Source of the DNA: Thalassotalea sediminis
GTDB lineage: Bacteria; Pseudomonadota; Gammaproteobacteria; Enterobacterales; Alteromonadaceae
Direction of reading: 5' to 3'
DNA: 64,000 nt
Assembly (NCBI RefSeq): GCF_030295915.1
Contig: NZ_AP027361.1
Coordinates: 2,666,001-2,730,000 of the forward strand
The notes under the pieces are model-generated. The model was not told the origin of the DNA. It saw only the letters and a list, made by a program, of their open reading frames with translations, and made no database searches. The number at the start of each line of letters is the position of its first letter. Within the stretch, counting starts at the first letter, position 1. This document shows, one piece after another, positions 37,178-47,120 of the stretch. The translations under genes were made by a program, and so were the position numbers.

Positions 37178-38437
37178 TTAACTCCTATCTAACAATGCTT
37201 TAACTTTGGCAACCGTAAAAAAGGAACCAAAAACTAAAATTAGATCATTATTTTTTATGTTTGACGATGCCATTTTAAAGCCCTCTATGACGTTGTCAAA
37301 AGTTAAAACGTTATGTTGTTGAAAATGTTGAGCAAGGTCAGCACTGCTCGCCCCTCTTGGCACATCATCAAGACTCGCTAAAAACCACTGTTTAACGATC
37401 GGTAGTAATGGCTTGATGGTATTTTCAATATCTTTGTCTGCTAACATACCTAAAACGGCATAAACATTTCCACAAGGATAATTAGCGACAATATCCGCTA
37501 AATAGCGGGCAGCCAATGGGTTGTGCCCAACATCCAGCATAATATCGCATTCTCGACTTATTACTTCTGTTCGACCTGCGACTTTCGTTTGTTTAATAAG
37601 TTTAGAAATGTTACTTGCCGATAGAGGGTATTCCAGTAACTGCAGTACTTGTAACGCTGTCGCTATATTATCACGAGGTATATGGCCTTCTGGTAACTCT
37701 CGTAACGCAATACCTTTACCTATCCATTGCCAACCAGTTGTACCGTCTGAAATTGAAAAATCTGTATTACGGCAATAAAGTATACTTTCTGTATTTTTTG
37801 CATGTTCTAATACTGATTTTGGGGGATTAGTATCTCCAACAACTACTGGTTTGCCTTTTCTGATTATACCTGCTTTTTCATAGCCAATTGACTCTCTATC
37901 GTTCCCTAAGAAAGCCTGATGATCTAAGTCTACCGTCGTGATCACGGCAATATCAGCATCAATAATATTCGTTGCATCAAGCCTGCCGCCAAGGCCTACC
38001 TCTAAAATAATGTACTCAGGAGCTTGTGCTTGCAAAATCGTTAATGCAACTAACGTTGTATATTCATAATATGTTAATGATATATCACCTCTACAGGCTT
38101 CTATCTGTTCAAACCCTGCAACAAGAGCTTGGTCGTCAATATCTTGTTTATTAATCCGTAAACGTTCATTAAAGCGGTTAATATGCGGTGATGAATAAAC
38201 AGCAACAGACATATGTTCTGCACACAATGCGTTTTCAAGAAACGCGCACGTTGTACCTTTACCGTTAGTACCTGCAACAGTAATAACCGTTGAGTTTTCA
38301 AAGGCAATTGATAACCTGTTGGCGACTTCACTGATACGTTGCAATCCCATATCAATTTCAGTTGCATGAATACGTTCAATATAAGAAAGCCACTCATCGA
38401 GTGAACGATTAGAGTGGCTTAAATCAATGCTTTTCAT
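37178..38437 (-). CDS. folC: Dihydrofolate/folylpolyglutamate synthase
   Basis: 419 residues, Mur-ligase-like. ATP loop TVAGTNGKGTTCAFLE (about 53-68), the YSSPHINRFNERLRIN folate loop and LDVGHNPLAA are present. It adds pteroate and glutamate residues to folates. Follows accD by 7 bp. Confidence 0.96.
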   Translation of the reverse strand: MKSIDLSHSNRSLDEWLSYIERIHATEIDMGLQRISEVANRLSIAFENSTVITVAGTNGKGTTCAFLENALCAEHMSVAVYSSPHINRFNERLRINKQDIDDQALVAGFEQIEACRGDISLTYYEYTTLVALTILQAQAPEYIILEVGLGGRLDATNIIDADIAVITTVDLDHQAFLGNDRESIGYEKAGIIRKGKPVVVGDTNPPKSVLEHAKNTESILYCRNTDFSISDGTTGWQWIGKGIALRELPEGHIPRDNIATALQVLQLLEYPLSASNISKLIKQTKVAGRTEVISRECDIMLDVGHNPLAARYLADIVANYPCGNVYAVLGMLADKDIENTIKPLLPIVKQWFLASLDDVPRGASSADLAQHFQQHNVLTFDNVIEGFKMASSNIKNNDLILVFGSFFTVAKVKALLDRS

Positions 38438-38444
38438 AGATTAA

Positions 38445-39302
38445 CTAGCTAGCTCTTAACTCTTGGTGAGTGAACTTAGCAAGCAATCTTGCAAGTGTAT
38501 CTCGCATATCTCGACGATTAACAATCATGTCTATTGCGCCTTTTTCTAGCAAAAATTCACTGCGTTGGAACCCTTCTGGTAATTTTTCACGTACTGTTTG
38601 TTCAATTACACGTGGACCAGCAAAACCAATTAATGCCTTTGGTTCTGCAACATTTACATCACCTAACATCGCTAAACTTGCCGATACTCCACCCATTGTT
38701 GGGTCAGTGAGTACCGAAATATACGGTAAACCTTTTTCACGCATTTTAGCTAACGCTGCACTTGTTTTTGCCATTTGCATCAATGAAAACAAGGCTTCTT
38801 GCATGCGAGCTCCGCCACTTGCAGAAAAACACACTAATGGTATTTCGTGTTCAAGGCAATATTCAGCAGCTTTCACAAAACGAGCACCGACAACAGATGC
38901 CATCGAGCCACCTAAAAATGAAAATTCAAATGCTGCAGCAACGATTGGTAAACCATGGAGCTCACCTTTCATAACAACAAGTGCATCTTTTTCGCCTGTC
39001 GCTTTTTGGGCTGCAGCAATTCTATCTTTGTATTTTTTAGAGTCTTTAAACTTTAATTTATCTTGCGGTTCTAAATCAGCACCTAATTCTATACGCTCAC
39101 CAGCATCTAGAAAATGTTCTATTCTCTTACGTGCTGAAATACGCATGTGATGATCACACTTAGGACAAACAGACAAAACACGTTCAAGTTCCGCTTTATA
39201 TAACATTGCGTTACAAGAAGTACATTTTGCCCATACCCCTTCAGGTATATTGCGTTTTTGCGAGGTTTTCGCTTTTGGGAGAATCTTTTCAATCCAGCTC
39301 AT
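38445..39302 (-). CDS. accD: Acetyl-CoA carboxylase transferase subunit beta
   Basis: 285 residues. N-terminal zinc ribbon with C27-x2-C30 and C46-x2-C49, then a crotonase-type carboxyltransferase domain ([18 protein letters not shown]). The zinc ribbon binds nucleic acid in E. coli and links translation of acc mRNAs to activity. Provides malonyl-CoA for fatty acid synthesis together with AccA (not in window). Confidence 0.97.
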   Translation of the reverse strand: MSWIEKILPKAKTSQKRNIPEGVWAKCTSCNAMLYKAELERVLSVCPKCDHHMRISARKRIEHFLDAGERIELGADLEPQDKLKFKDSKKYKDRIAAAQKATGEKDALVVMKGELHGLPIVAAAFEFSFLGGSMASVVGARFVKAAEYCLEHEIPLVCFSASGGARMQEALFSLMQMAKTSAALAKMREKGLPYISVLTDPTMGGVSASLAMLGDVNVAEPKALIGFAGPRVIEQTVREKLPEGFQRSEFLLEKGAIDMIVNRRDMRDTLARLLAKFTHQELRAS

Positions 39303-39448
39303 AGTTTCACTTTCATCAATGCTTGAATTTTGTTTATATAATAAACAGTTATACGACTAACCGTCAAAACGGTGTTTAACCCGTAATTAGAGCATAATAT
39401 AAGGCCGTTTGAATATAAAAAACTGGTCTGCCCTGTATATTATGACTT

Positions 39449-40231
39449 TTAACCAAATAATAAAGGCCCTATGGGGCGCTCTGGTAATTGGTATTTTTCC
39501 GGATACGTAACGTCGACAAAGTATAAACCATTAGCCGGTGCGGTCATACCTGCAACACATCTATTTTTTGCAGCCAAGACATCTGCTATCCACGATACTT
39601 GTTCTTGCCCCCTACCAACGCGTAATAAACTTCCGGTAATATTGCGAATCATGTGATGTAAAAAAGCATTACCTTTAACATCAATAATCACATATTGTCC
39701 TTGTCTTGATACATTGCAATGTTCAATTGTGCGAACCGCAGTTGGCGCTTGACAATGAACCGTGCGAAAACTGGTAAAATCATGTTCACCAACTAAAATC
39801 TGCGCTGCCTGATGCATTAGCGATTCATCGAGTGGATAGTGAATAAAGGTTAAGCCTCGAGAAAACACTGCTGGCCTTAATGGATTATTATATATGATAT
39901 AGCGATATCGACGAGAGGTAGCCCCGAAACGAGCGTGAAAAGAATCATCGACTGTTTTAACCCAAGTAACGGCGATATCCGAAGGAAGACTCGTATTGAC
40001 ACCTAATGTCCAGGCAACATCTTTTCTAATCATATTAGTATCAAAATGTACCACTTGATTTGTCGCACTCACGCCTGTATCAGTTCTTCCAGCACAAACG
40101 ACTTCAATAGGCTCATTAGCGACATTAGATAATGCTTTTTCCAACATTTCTTGCACACTACTAACATTTTTTTGACGCTGCCAACCACAATATTGGCTGC
40201 CATCATATTCAATACCTAGTGCAATTCGCAT
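39449..40231 (-). CDS. truA: tRNA pseudouridine(38-40) synthase
   Basis: 260 residues. Catalytic D51 in [10 protein letters not shown]; also RRYRYIIYN and [14 protein letters not shown] motifs. Isomerises uridines 38-40 in the anticodon arm. Lies 146 bp upstream of accD. Confidence 0.95.
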   Translation of the reverse strand: MRIALGIEYDGSQYCGWQRQKNVSSVQEMLEKALSNVANEPIEVVCAGRTDTGVSATNQVVHFDTNMIRKDVAWTLGVNTSLPSDIAVTWVKTVDDSFHARFGATSRRYRYIIYNNPLRPAVFSRGLTFIHYPLDESLMHQAAQILVGEHDFTSFRTVHCQAPTAVRTIEHCNVSRQGQYVIIDVKGNAFLHHMIRNITGSLLRVGRGQEQVSWIADVLAAKNRCVAGMTAPANGLYFVDVTYPEKYQLPERPIGPLLFG

Positions 40232-40560
40232 ACTTAAAAAACCGACATTATGTTAATTCAAAATCGCCGCGGATTATCTACTATTTTGCGAATAAAATAC
40301 AGCGGACTATTTAGGGCCTTTTGGTTTTTCGAGATTAAATGTCTTTCGAACTAACCACTTTTTGTCATTTATACGTCATTATCGGTTTTTCATGTAGAAA
40401 ATCACACACTAAAAGAAATGCCCAGTCTAAATACCAATAAACTCCTGTAAAAAATAACGCGAAAGATCAACAGCATTAAATAATCGCCATTTATAAAGAT
40501 AGACTGATTTAAAAAACCTGATTATTATTAATACTCAATCTAGGATTATCAGGCAAAGGA
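40232..40560. other. Intergenic region between truA and an unknown secreted protein gene
   Basis: About 330 AT-rich bases between divergent genes. No RNA gene or terminator recognised; it should carry both promoters. The AAAGGA ribosome binding site of the rightward gene is at the right end. Confidence 0.5.
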
Positions 40561-41106
40561 ATGGATAATTTTAAACTTTCAATTAGACTTCAAAAATTTA
40601 GCAAGTACAGCCTTTATTTATTTCTATTCACACCATTTTTTTCAACACATTCAATTGCTAAAACATATAGCGTCGCTGGTGTTTGGGAAGGAGCTTATCA
40701 CGCTAATTCAAAGGACGTTAGATTTGTCTCAGTTAGAAGTCCAGATGGTTTTTTCTTTACAAGAAGTGATTATTACGAAGAAGGTGTTGTGACTCATTGG
40801 GTAGAAAACTATGGATTGTGGGGACAAACTAGTGGTGAGTATTGGACAACTATCTTTCTTGTAGAGACAAAAGATAACAGTCGCTTTTTTAGTAAGTGTA
40901 AATTTCCAAAGCCTGTTTATACCATCAAATCGAATAAAGAAGGCAAATTAGCCTATGTATCTAAATTCGACAACCAAGCGTTTATAGCAACTAAAAAAAT
41001 TGACGTTGATAGTACTCTTGCAAAGATGAAGCTTAGTATTGAAGAAGCAAAGCATAGAATAGATGTATTAAAGAATAGATGTAAAGAACAGCTAAGTGAG
41101 ACTTAA
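40561..41106 (+). CDS. Secreted protein of unknown function
   Basis: 181 residues. An N-terminal basic/hydrophobic stretch with TPFFSTHSIA (about residues 20-33) looks like a signal peptide cleaved after SIA. The mature part starts KTYSVAGVWEGAYHAN, beta-rich, resembling small extracytoplasmic lipocalin-like or beta-sandwich domains. The C-terminus is a charged helix. Two cysteines (in KCKFPKP and NRCKEQL) could form a disulfide. It has a good AAAGGA start signal. It lies on the opposite strand between fimV and truA. I do not recognise the family. Confidence 0.65.
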   Translation: MDNFKLSIRLQKFSKYSLYLFLFTPFFSTHSIAKTYSVAGVWEGAYHANSKDVRFVSVRSPDGFFFTRSDYYEEGVVTHWVENYGLWGQTSGEYWTTIFLVETKDNSRFFSKCKFPKPVYTIKSNKEGKLAYVSKFDNQAFIATKKIDVDSTLAKMKLSIEEAKHRIDVLKNRCKEQLSET

Positions 41107-41216
41107 AAAATTTAGAGGAAACAATTCAATTGATAGCGTTAAAATTAAGCTTTACGGAAAAATCCCCCGAATAAAAGATCATCACTTCCATAGGAAGAGG
41201 TTTACGAACGAACAAG

Positions 41217-41239
41217 AAAAATGCCGCAAGACGCGGCAT
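41217..41239 (-). terminator. Intrinsic terminator of fimV
   Basis: Stem ATGCCGC / GCGGCAT with loop AAGAC, then TTTTTCTT on the minus strand. Confidence 0.8.
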
Positions 41240-41300
41240 TATTTCATCTTACACATTAGCACAACGAACTAACCTTTATACAAATACTTACCTGTTGCGT

Positions 41301-44300
41301 TTATTCTAAACTTTCCAATAACTGTTGCGCTTCGTATTGTTGATCTGCGTCGCCTAATTTAACAACATCTTGTAGAATAACTTCAGCGTTCTCATTATCG
41401 CCAATTTCAATATAGACCTTTGCTAAATCAAGTTTTGCTGCAACGCCACTATCATCATCTTCGTCGACATCAATTTGATTTATATCGTTTGTAAACTCAG
41501 GAAACTCTCCTAAACCAACGTCAATGTTAGTTTTGTCATAAGGTTCATCTTCTTCATTACCATCTGACAAAGTATCTGAAATAAGGTCATCAACGGAAAT
41601 AAAGTCATCATCGCTGTTAACATCTTTAGTTGATTCTGCACTTACATCGTAACTCTTATTCTCTGTATCGACTTTTTCCGTTGAAAGATTATTTTCTTCT
41701 GATACTTCGGCCCCCTCTTCTTCGATATTAGCCAATAGCTCATCAAAATCTAGATTGTCGAGTTCTTCTATATCATCGAGTTCTTTTGCTTCAACTGTCT
41801 CTTGTTGTTCCTTGTGCTCATCATCAGCGAGCAAATCAGCAAGTACGTTGCTGTCTGTAAAATCAGGGGTGATTTCAACTGCTTCTGATCCTTCGCTTTC
41901 GTCATTAAGTAATTCAGAAAGTGCTGATTCATCAAAATCAGCATTTAAGTCGGCGGCTAGCTCTTCATCGATTTCGTCAGTTGATACCTGTTCCGCTTTT
42001 TCAATTCCCGCATCTAGTTCATCACCTATGTCTAAAGGCTCATCTTCGGACAGAGCACCACTATCTTGTGCGACTTCTGCAAGTAAATCATCGATATCTA
42101 AATCTTCATCACTCGCCAAGTTATCATCGGCTTTTATATCTTGCGGGTTTGATTGCTCTGCAGATGATTGTTCTTCGGCTAACAATGCCTCTATATCGAT
42201 ATCATCTACTTCAACATTACTTGTCGTACTGGTTTCTTCGTTTAATTGAGCTTCATCGGCTAGATCACTTAAATCTACCGTTAAAAACGACTCAACGTAT
42301 TCATCTGAAAAGTTATCAATCAGCGCTTTAGTATCTTCTTCCTGCGTTTCCTGTTCATCAAGTTTAGTTTGTTCCGCTGACTCCTCTTCTTCTGGCGCTG
42401 TGCTTTCTGATTCAGGTGTAGCTGCCATTGAATCCATTAAGGCATCAATATCATCTGGGTCGCTTAATTCTGCCGTCAAGTCTTCTTCTTGTGCCTGTGC
42501 AGCTTTTTCTGGCTCTGTACTCTCTGATTCTGGTGCAGCTGCCATTGAGTCCATTAAGGCATCAATATCATCTGGGTCGCTTAATTCTGCCGATAAGTCT
42601 TCTTCTGGTGCTTGTGCAGCTTTTTCTGGCTCTGTGCTTTCTGATTCAGGTGTAGCTGCCATTGAGTCCATTAACGCATCAATATCATCTGGGTCGCTTA
42701 ATTCTGCCGATAAGTCTTCTTCTGGTGCTTGTGCGGTTTTTTCTGGCTCTGTACTTTCTGATTCAGGTGCAGCTGCCATTGAGTCCATTAACGCATCAAT
42801 ATCATCTGGGTCGCTTAATTCTGCCGATAAGTCTTCTTCTGGTGCTTGAGCAGCTTTTTCTGGCTCTGAACTTTCTGATCCAGATGTAGCTGCCATTGAA
42901 TCCATTAACGCATCAATATCATCTGGGTCGCTTAATTCTGCCGATAAGTCTTCTTCTGGTGCTTGTGCAGCTTTTTCTGGCTCTGAACTTTCTGATTCAG
43001 GTGTAGCTGCCATTGAGTCCATTAACGCATCAATATCATCTGGGTCGCTTAATTCTGCCGGTAAGTCTTCTTCTGGTGCTTGTGCGGTTTTTTCTGGCTC
43101 TGTACTTTCTGATTCAGGTGCAGCTGCCATTGAGTCCATTAACGCATCAATATCATCAGGATCGCTTAATTCTGCAGATGAATCGTCAACGGATGCTTCA
43201 TTTGCTTGCGCTGTTTCTTGGCTTTCTGACGCTGGTTCCGTTGCCATTGAATCCATTAATGCATCGATATCATCTGGATCACTAAGCTCAATGTCTTCTG
43301 ATATTTCAACAATTTCTTCATCGGAATCAATTGCGTTATTGTCACCTTCATCAACAGAATTGCTGTCGCTTTCTTCTACTTCGCTTTCATCGTCATCTAA
43401 ATTGGCAAGTAAAGAATCTAAATCACCTTGGTCTAATTCATTACCTTCCAATGTTTCAGGCTCATCTTCGCTCTCTTCGAGCGAAATCTCTTCTAAATCA
43501 TCTAAGTCGCCAAGATCGTCTAAATCATCAAGACTATCATCGAGGTGAATAACGTCATCATCAAGTAACTCTTCACTTAGTGGCTCTAAATCATCATTAA
43601 ATAACGCATCGTCATCTGAACTCGTTTCACCTTCTGACAAGTCAATCGATAATTCATCATCAAGCGACAACTCATCGTCTAAAGACAATTCATCGTCAAG
43701 TGACAACTCACTATCTAATGATAATTCGTCATCCGAAGTTGCTTCAGATTGGTCGTTTACAGCTTCTTTTACAGGTGCTGCTGCTTGTTCTTCAACAGCA
43801 GCTTTAGCTGGTTGCTTTTGTTGTTTTTTACGTAAGAAGAAAAATGCTAAGCCTCCAATTAACGCGATAGGCAGTCCCAAACCTAATGCTAAAAACCAAG
43901 GACTATTAATAAAACTAGCATTGGCTTCTTCTAACGCTTGCTGTGCTTGCAATCTTGCTTGTTCTTCCGCTTCAACTTTGGCTAACAAAGTTTGTAGTAG
44001 CGTAATAGTTTGTTGCTGCTGAACTTCTACGTCTTTACTTTTCGCCACTTCTTCTTTCATGCTACTAAGTTGATCAGTAAAACTATTTAGCTTTTGTTTG
44101 AGTTGTTCGTTTTCTCTAAGGATCGCTTGTAGTCCATCAATGGAATCAAGCACATCATTTTGAATCGTTTCTAAACGTAGTTGTTGAGATTTTTCGTAAG
44201 TTTGTAACTGATCGTTAATTTCACTTTTCGCTTGATCTAAATCTTTTTTCTTAACCGATTGCTCCGTTGGTTTTACAACTTTAGGTGGCGCAGTTACTTT

Positions 44301-44690
44301 TTTATCCCAAGCTGAGTCATCTTGTTCAGATTTCTGTTTAGCAACAGTAGGGTTAATACGTGCAATTTCTTCGACTGATGGCAATTGTAGATATTGCCCA
44401 TCAATCATATGATTTAAATTACGATCTTTAAAAGCCTGAGGGTTTTTTTCATATAGCGCTTGCATAACTTGATAAACGGAATAACTAGGATCAGGGCGTA
44501 CTGTTAATGCAATATTCCACAAGGTATCTTTTGACGTTATTGGGCCATATTGTTCATAGCGATAAGTGTCGGTACTTTTTGGTCCACGAATGCGAATACC
44601 GCCCTCTTCTTCAGCAAAAGATGGCATGCTCATTGAGCTAATGCTTACCAAGATTACCTGCCACAGGCACAGGCGTAATAATCGTTGCAT
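41301..44690 (-). CDS. fimV: FimV-type peptidoglycan-binding polar landmark protein
   Basis: 1129 residues. Signal peptide (1-26), LysM-like domain (about 47-107, DTLWNIALTVRPDPSYSVYQVMQALY), coiled coil (about 155-250), one membrane segment (about 263-286), then a very acidic cytoplasmic region and a conserved C-terminal TPR-like cap (LDLAKVYIEIGDNENAEVILQDVV). The acidic part holds DDELSLDDELSLD repeats near residue 320 and eight 39-residue repeats starting ELSDPDDIDALMDSMA at residues 468, 507, 546, 585, 624, 663, 702 and 741. FimV/HubP proteins organise cell poles, type IV pili and chemotaxis complexes. Neighbours asd and truA are the standard context. Confidence 0.92.
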   Translation of the reverse strand: MQRLLRLCLWQVILVSISSMSMPSFAEEEGGIRIRGPKSTDTYRYEQYGPITSKDTLWNIALTVRPDPSYSVYQVMQALYEKNPQAFKDRNLNHMIDGQYLQLPSVEEIARINPTVAKQKSEQDDSAWDKKVTAPPKVVKPTEQSVKKKDLDQAKSEINDQLQTYEKSQQLRLETIQNDVLDSIDGLQAILRENEQLKQKLNSFTDQLSSMKEEVAKSKDVEVQQQQTITLLQTLLAKVEAEEQARLQAQQALEEANASFINSPWFLALGLGLPIALIGGLAFFFLRKKQQKQPAKAAVEEQAAAPVKEAVNDQSEATSDDELSLDSELSLDDELSLDDELSLDDELSIDLSEGETSSDDDALFNDDLEPLSEELLDDDVIHLDDSLDDLDDLGDLDDLEEISLEESEDEPETLEGNELDQGDLDSLLANLDDDESEVEESDSNSVDEGDNNAIDSDEEIVEISEDIELSDPDDIDALMDSMATEPASESQETAQANEASVDDSSAELSDPDDIDALMDSMAAAPESESTEPEKTAQAPEEDLPAELSDPDDIDALMDSMAATPESESSEPEKAAQAPEEDLSAELSDPDDIDALMDSMAATSGSESSEPEKAAQAPEEDLSAELSDPDDIDALMDSMAAAPESESTEPEKTAQAPEEDLSAELSDPDDIDALMDSMAATPESESTEPEKAAQAPEEDLSAELSDPDDIDALMDSMAAAPESESTEPEKAAQAQEEDLTAELSDPDDIDALMDSMAATPESESTAPEEEESAEQTKLDEQETQEEDTKALIDNFSDEYVESFLTVDLSDLADEAQLNEETSTTSNVEVDDIDIEALLAEEQSSAEQSNPQDIKADDNLASDEDLDIDDLLAEVAQDSGALSEDEPLDIGDELDAGIEKAEQVSTDEIDEELAADLNADFDESALSELLNDESEGSEAVEITPDFTDSNVLADLLADDEHKEQQETVEAKELDDIEELDNLDFDELLANIEEEGAEVSEENNLSTEKVDTENKSYDVSAESTKDVNSDDDFISVDDLISDTLSDGNEEDEPYDKTNIDVGLGEFPEFTNDINQIDVDEDDDSGVAAKLDLAKVYIEIGDNENAEVILQDVVKLGDADQQYEAQQLLESLE
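42354..43289 (-). repeat. Eight tandem 117-bp repeats inside fimV
   Basis: Repeat units begin at 43289, 43172, 43055, 42938, 42821, 42704, 42587 and 42470 (minus strand), each exactly 117 bp and in frame. The first 50 bp of each unit (ELSDPDDIDALMDSMA) is nearly invariant. The inner units are also highly similar at DNA level, indicating recent expansion by slippage or recombination; the outermost are diverged. Confidence 0.93.
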
Positions 44691-44830
44691 TAAGATTTCC
44701 TAGCTATTGTTATTGTTTGCCAAATGTTTGGCGCTTCCAACTAATTAAAATACAAAGCAAAATTTATTCCAATACGGATTTTAAACCATTGCCTAGTTGG
44801 ATGATATGTTTTTACATCCCTTTTTATAAC

Positions 44831-44866
44831 AAAAAAACTCGTCGTTAACTATAACGACGAGTTTTT
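44831..44866. terminator. Intrinsic terminator of asd
   Basis: 15-bp stem AAAAACTCGTCGTTA / TAACGACGAGTTTTT with loop ACTA, T-runs on both strands, 24 bp after the asd stop. Confidence 0.93.
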
Positions 44867-44890
44867 ATTTTTCTTTAATAAATCTTAAGC

Positions 44891-45910
44891 TTAGCTTAAA
44901 TGTTCTTTCACGAGTAATTCTGCAATTTGAATACTATTCGTTGCAGCACCTTTACGAACATTATCTGCCACTACCCAAAGGTTTATACCATTAGGGTGGC
45001 TAATATCTTCACGGATGCGGCCAACAAATGTCGCATCTACGCCGCTTGCTTCACCTATTTGTGTTGGAAAGTCTTCATCTTTATCACAAACTTCAACACC
45101 TTCAGCTGACGCTAACAATTCTTTAACTGCTTCTGCCGATATTTGCTCTCGTGTTTCAATGTGGATCGCTTCTGCATGCCCAAAAAATACTGGCACACGC
45201 ACAGCTGTAGGGTTAACACGAATAGTGTCATCACCCAAAATTTTATTTGTTTCCCACACCATCTTCATTTCTTCTTTCGTATAACCATTGTCTTGGAATA
45301 CATCAATTTGTGGAATAACATTGAATGCAATTTGACGTGAAAACGCCTTCGGTTCAATTGGTTTGCCACTTAACAAATCAGCACATTGTTTTGCTAACTC
45401 ATCCATGGCTTCCTTACCTGCTCCCGAAACTGATTGATAAGTACAAACATTAATACGTTCAATACCAACGGCTTGGTGAATTGGCTTAAGGGCAACCATC
45501 ATTTGAATAGTTGAACAGTTAGGATTAGCGATAATATTGCGATTACGATAGTCAGCTAATGCATCAGGATTTACTTCTGGTACGATCAATGGAATATCAT
45601 CTTCATAACGAAACTCTGATGTATTATCGATTACTATACATCCTGCTTCACCAGCGATTGGAGCAAATTTAGCGGAAACAGAACCACCAGCTGAAAAAAA
45701 GCCGATTTGAGCTTGGCTGAAATCAAAGGTATCGGCATCAATTACTTCGATACTTTCACCGTTAAACTCTACAAATCCACCCGCTGAACGAGCACTTGCT
45801 AATGGGTAAAGTTTGTTTACAGGAAAATCACGTTGCTCTAATAACTCAATAATTGTTTTGCCTACTAACCCTGTCGCACCTAATACGCATACATCAAATT
45901 TCTGTGCCAT
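44891..45910 (-). CDS. asd: Aspartate-semialdehyde dehydrogenase
   Basis: 339 residues. Nucleotide site GATGLVGKTI (11-20), catalytic C132 in ANPNCSTIQM and the conserved His in RVPVFFGHAEAIHIE. Reduces aspartyl phosphate to the semialdehyde for lysine/DAP, methionine and threonine. In E. coli the gene at this place is usg, a homologue lacking the active Cys; here the Cys is intact, so it should be a working enzyme. pdxB lies 28 bp upstream on the same strand. Confidence 0.94.
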   Translation of the reverse strand: MAQKFDVCVLGATGLVGKTIIELLEQRDFPVNKLYPLASARSAGGFVEFNGESIEVIDADTFDFSQAQIGFFSAGGSVSAKFAPIAGEAGCIVIDNTSEFRYEDDIPLIVPEVNPDALADYRNRNIIANPNCSTIQMMVALKPIHQAVGIERINVCTYQSVSGAGKEAMDELAKQCADLLSGKPIEPKAFSRQIAFNVIPQIDVFQDNGYTKEEMKMVWETNKILGDDTIRVNPTAVRVPVFFGHAEAIHIETREQISAEAVKELLASAEGVEVCDKDEDFPTQIGEASGVDATFVGRIREDISHPNGINLWVVADNVRKGAATNSIQIAELLVKEHLS

Positions 45911-45938
45911 AGCTTACTCTCTTCTCCTCTGTTTATTC

Positions 45939-47054
45939 TTAACTAAAACCAAGTTGTTTCACTTGGGCTTCTGCTTGTTTATCACTCATCTTCACTTCTG
46001 TTGCCGAAAATTCCCTGCGAGCTGGGTAAGTTTTTCTTATAAAATCAAAGCCATGATTGCAAACTTGTTGACGAAAAATACCATCATCTCGTCTAACATC
46101 ATAAACCATCTTTACCACTTGATTTAACAACACTTGATTTAGTTTACCATGCAGCTCCATCTTACCGATTGTTGATTTAGGTAACAAGCTAGCAAGTGAT
46201 TGATTGGGCGTTTTATTTAATTGCTCACATAGTGCCAAATAAAGCATTTCTGTGCCACGAGCTTTTCCTTCTAAGCTATAACCAGCTATATGCGCTGTCG
46301 CTATTTCACAAAAAGGGATAAGTGCTTGCTCTATGTCCGGTTCATCTTCCCAAACGTCTAATACAAGTTTAGTTGCCATTCCGGCATTCTTTAATGCTAA
46401 TAACGCTTTATTATCAATAACTTCTCCACGACATGCATTGATTAATATTTGACTGTCAGTCAATCTAGCCAATACCGCACTATCAAACATATGATAAGTT
46501 GGGCATTCACCGGACATTGTTTTGGGTACATGTAAAGATATCACGTCGCAATTCAGAATATCTTCAAAGCTAGAAAATTCGCGTGAGTCAGTTTCACTTG
46601 CTGCCAAAATCGGATCATATAATTTATGCTTAATACCTAGTGCCGTTAGCTTTTCACTCAGTCGGCTTCCTGTATTACCCGCACCAACAATACCAACAGT
46701 TCTATCAAATATTGAAAAACAATAACGCTCAGCTAATACAACTAACGCTGATAATACATATTCTGCAACAGATATCGCATTGCAGCCTGGTGCTGAACTA
46801 AAGGCAATATTTTGGCTTTGTAAATAAGCTTGATCTATGTGATCGACACCTATCGTCGCTGTGCCAATAAAAGATATATTAGGACTGTTTTGCAACAAGT
46901 CGTGGTTCACATCAGTGATAGATCTCACTAATAATACATCAGCATCAACCAATGTATCAGCCTTTAGTGCTCTGCCATTAAAGGGCTTTAACTGACCAAA
47001 CTCACCAAAAAAATCAGCTGCATATGGCATGTTTTCATCGTAATAAATTTTCAT
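45939..47054 (-). CDS. pdxB: Erythronate-4-phosphate dehydrogenase
   Basis: 371 residues from the ATG at 47054; a TTG six bases earlier is in frame but MKIYYDENMPYA is the standard PdxB start. D-2-hydroxyacid dehydrogenase fold with Rossmann motif VGIVGAGNTGSRL, catalytic Arg in NACRGEVIDN, and Glu/His in WEDEPDI and ATAHIAGYS. Second step of pyridoxal phosphate synthesis by the DXP-dependent route. Cotranscribed with asd. Confidence 0.95.
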   Translation of the reverse strand: MKIYYDENMPYAADFFGEFGQLKPFNGRALKADTLVDADVLLVRSITDVNHDLLQNSPNISFIGTATIGVDHIDQAYLQSQNIAFSSAPGCNAISVAEYVLSALVVLAERYCFSIFDRTVGIVGAGNTGSRLSEKLTALGIKHKLYDPILAASETDSREFSSFEDILNCDVISLHVPKTMSGECPTYHMFDSAVLARLTDSQILINACRGEVIDNKALLALKNAGMATKLVLDVWEDEPDIEQALIPFCEIATAHIAGYSLEGKARGTEMLYLALCEQLNKTPNQSLASLLPKSTIGKMELHGKLNQVLLNQVVKMVYDVRRDDGIFRQQVCNHGFDFIRKTYPARREFSATEVKMSDKQAEAQVKQLGFS

Positions 47055-47067
47055 AAGCAATATATAA

Positions 47068-47102
47068 AGAAAAAGCCGCTAACTCACGTTAACGGCTTTT
47101 TA
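47068..47102 (-). terminator. Intrinsic terminator of fabB
   Basis: Stem AAAAGCCG / CGGCTTTT with an inner TAAC-TCAC-GTTA helix (47071-47100); T-run on both ends. It separates fabB from pdxB. Confidence 0.85.
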
Positions 47103-47120
47103 TCTGAACCGTTATTAGAA

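Noticed and set aside
42350..43290. Regularly spaced repeats as a CRISPR array
   Set aside because: The 117-bp period is an in-frame protein repeat in fimV; the intervening sequence is also repeated, so there are no unique spacers.
42400..43552. Several plus-strand Ser/Leu-rich frames across the fimV repeats
   Set aside because: They mirror the acidic repeats on the opposite strand and have no start signals or independent family match.
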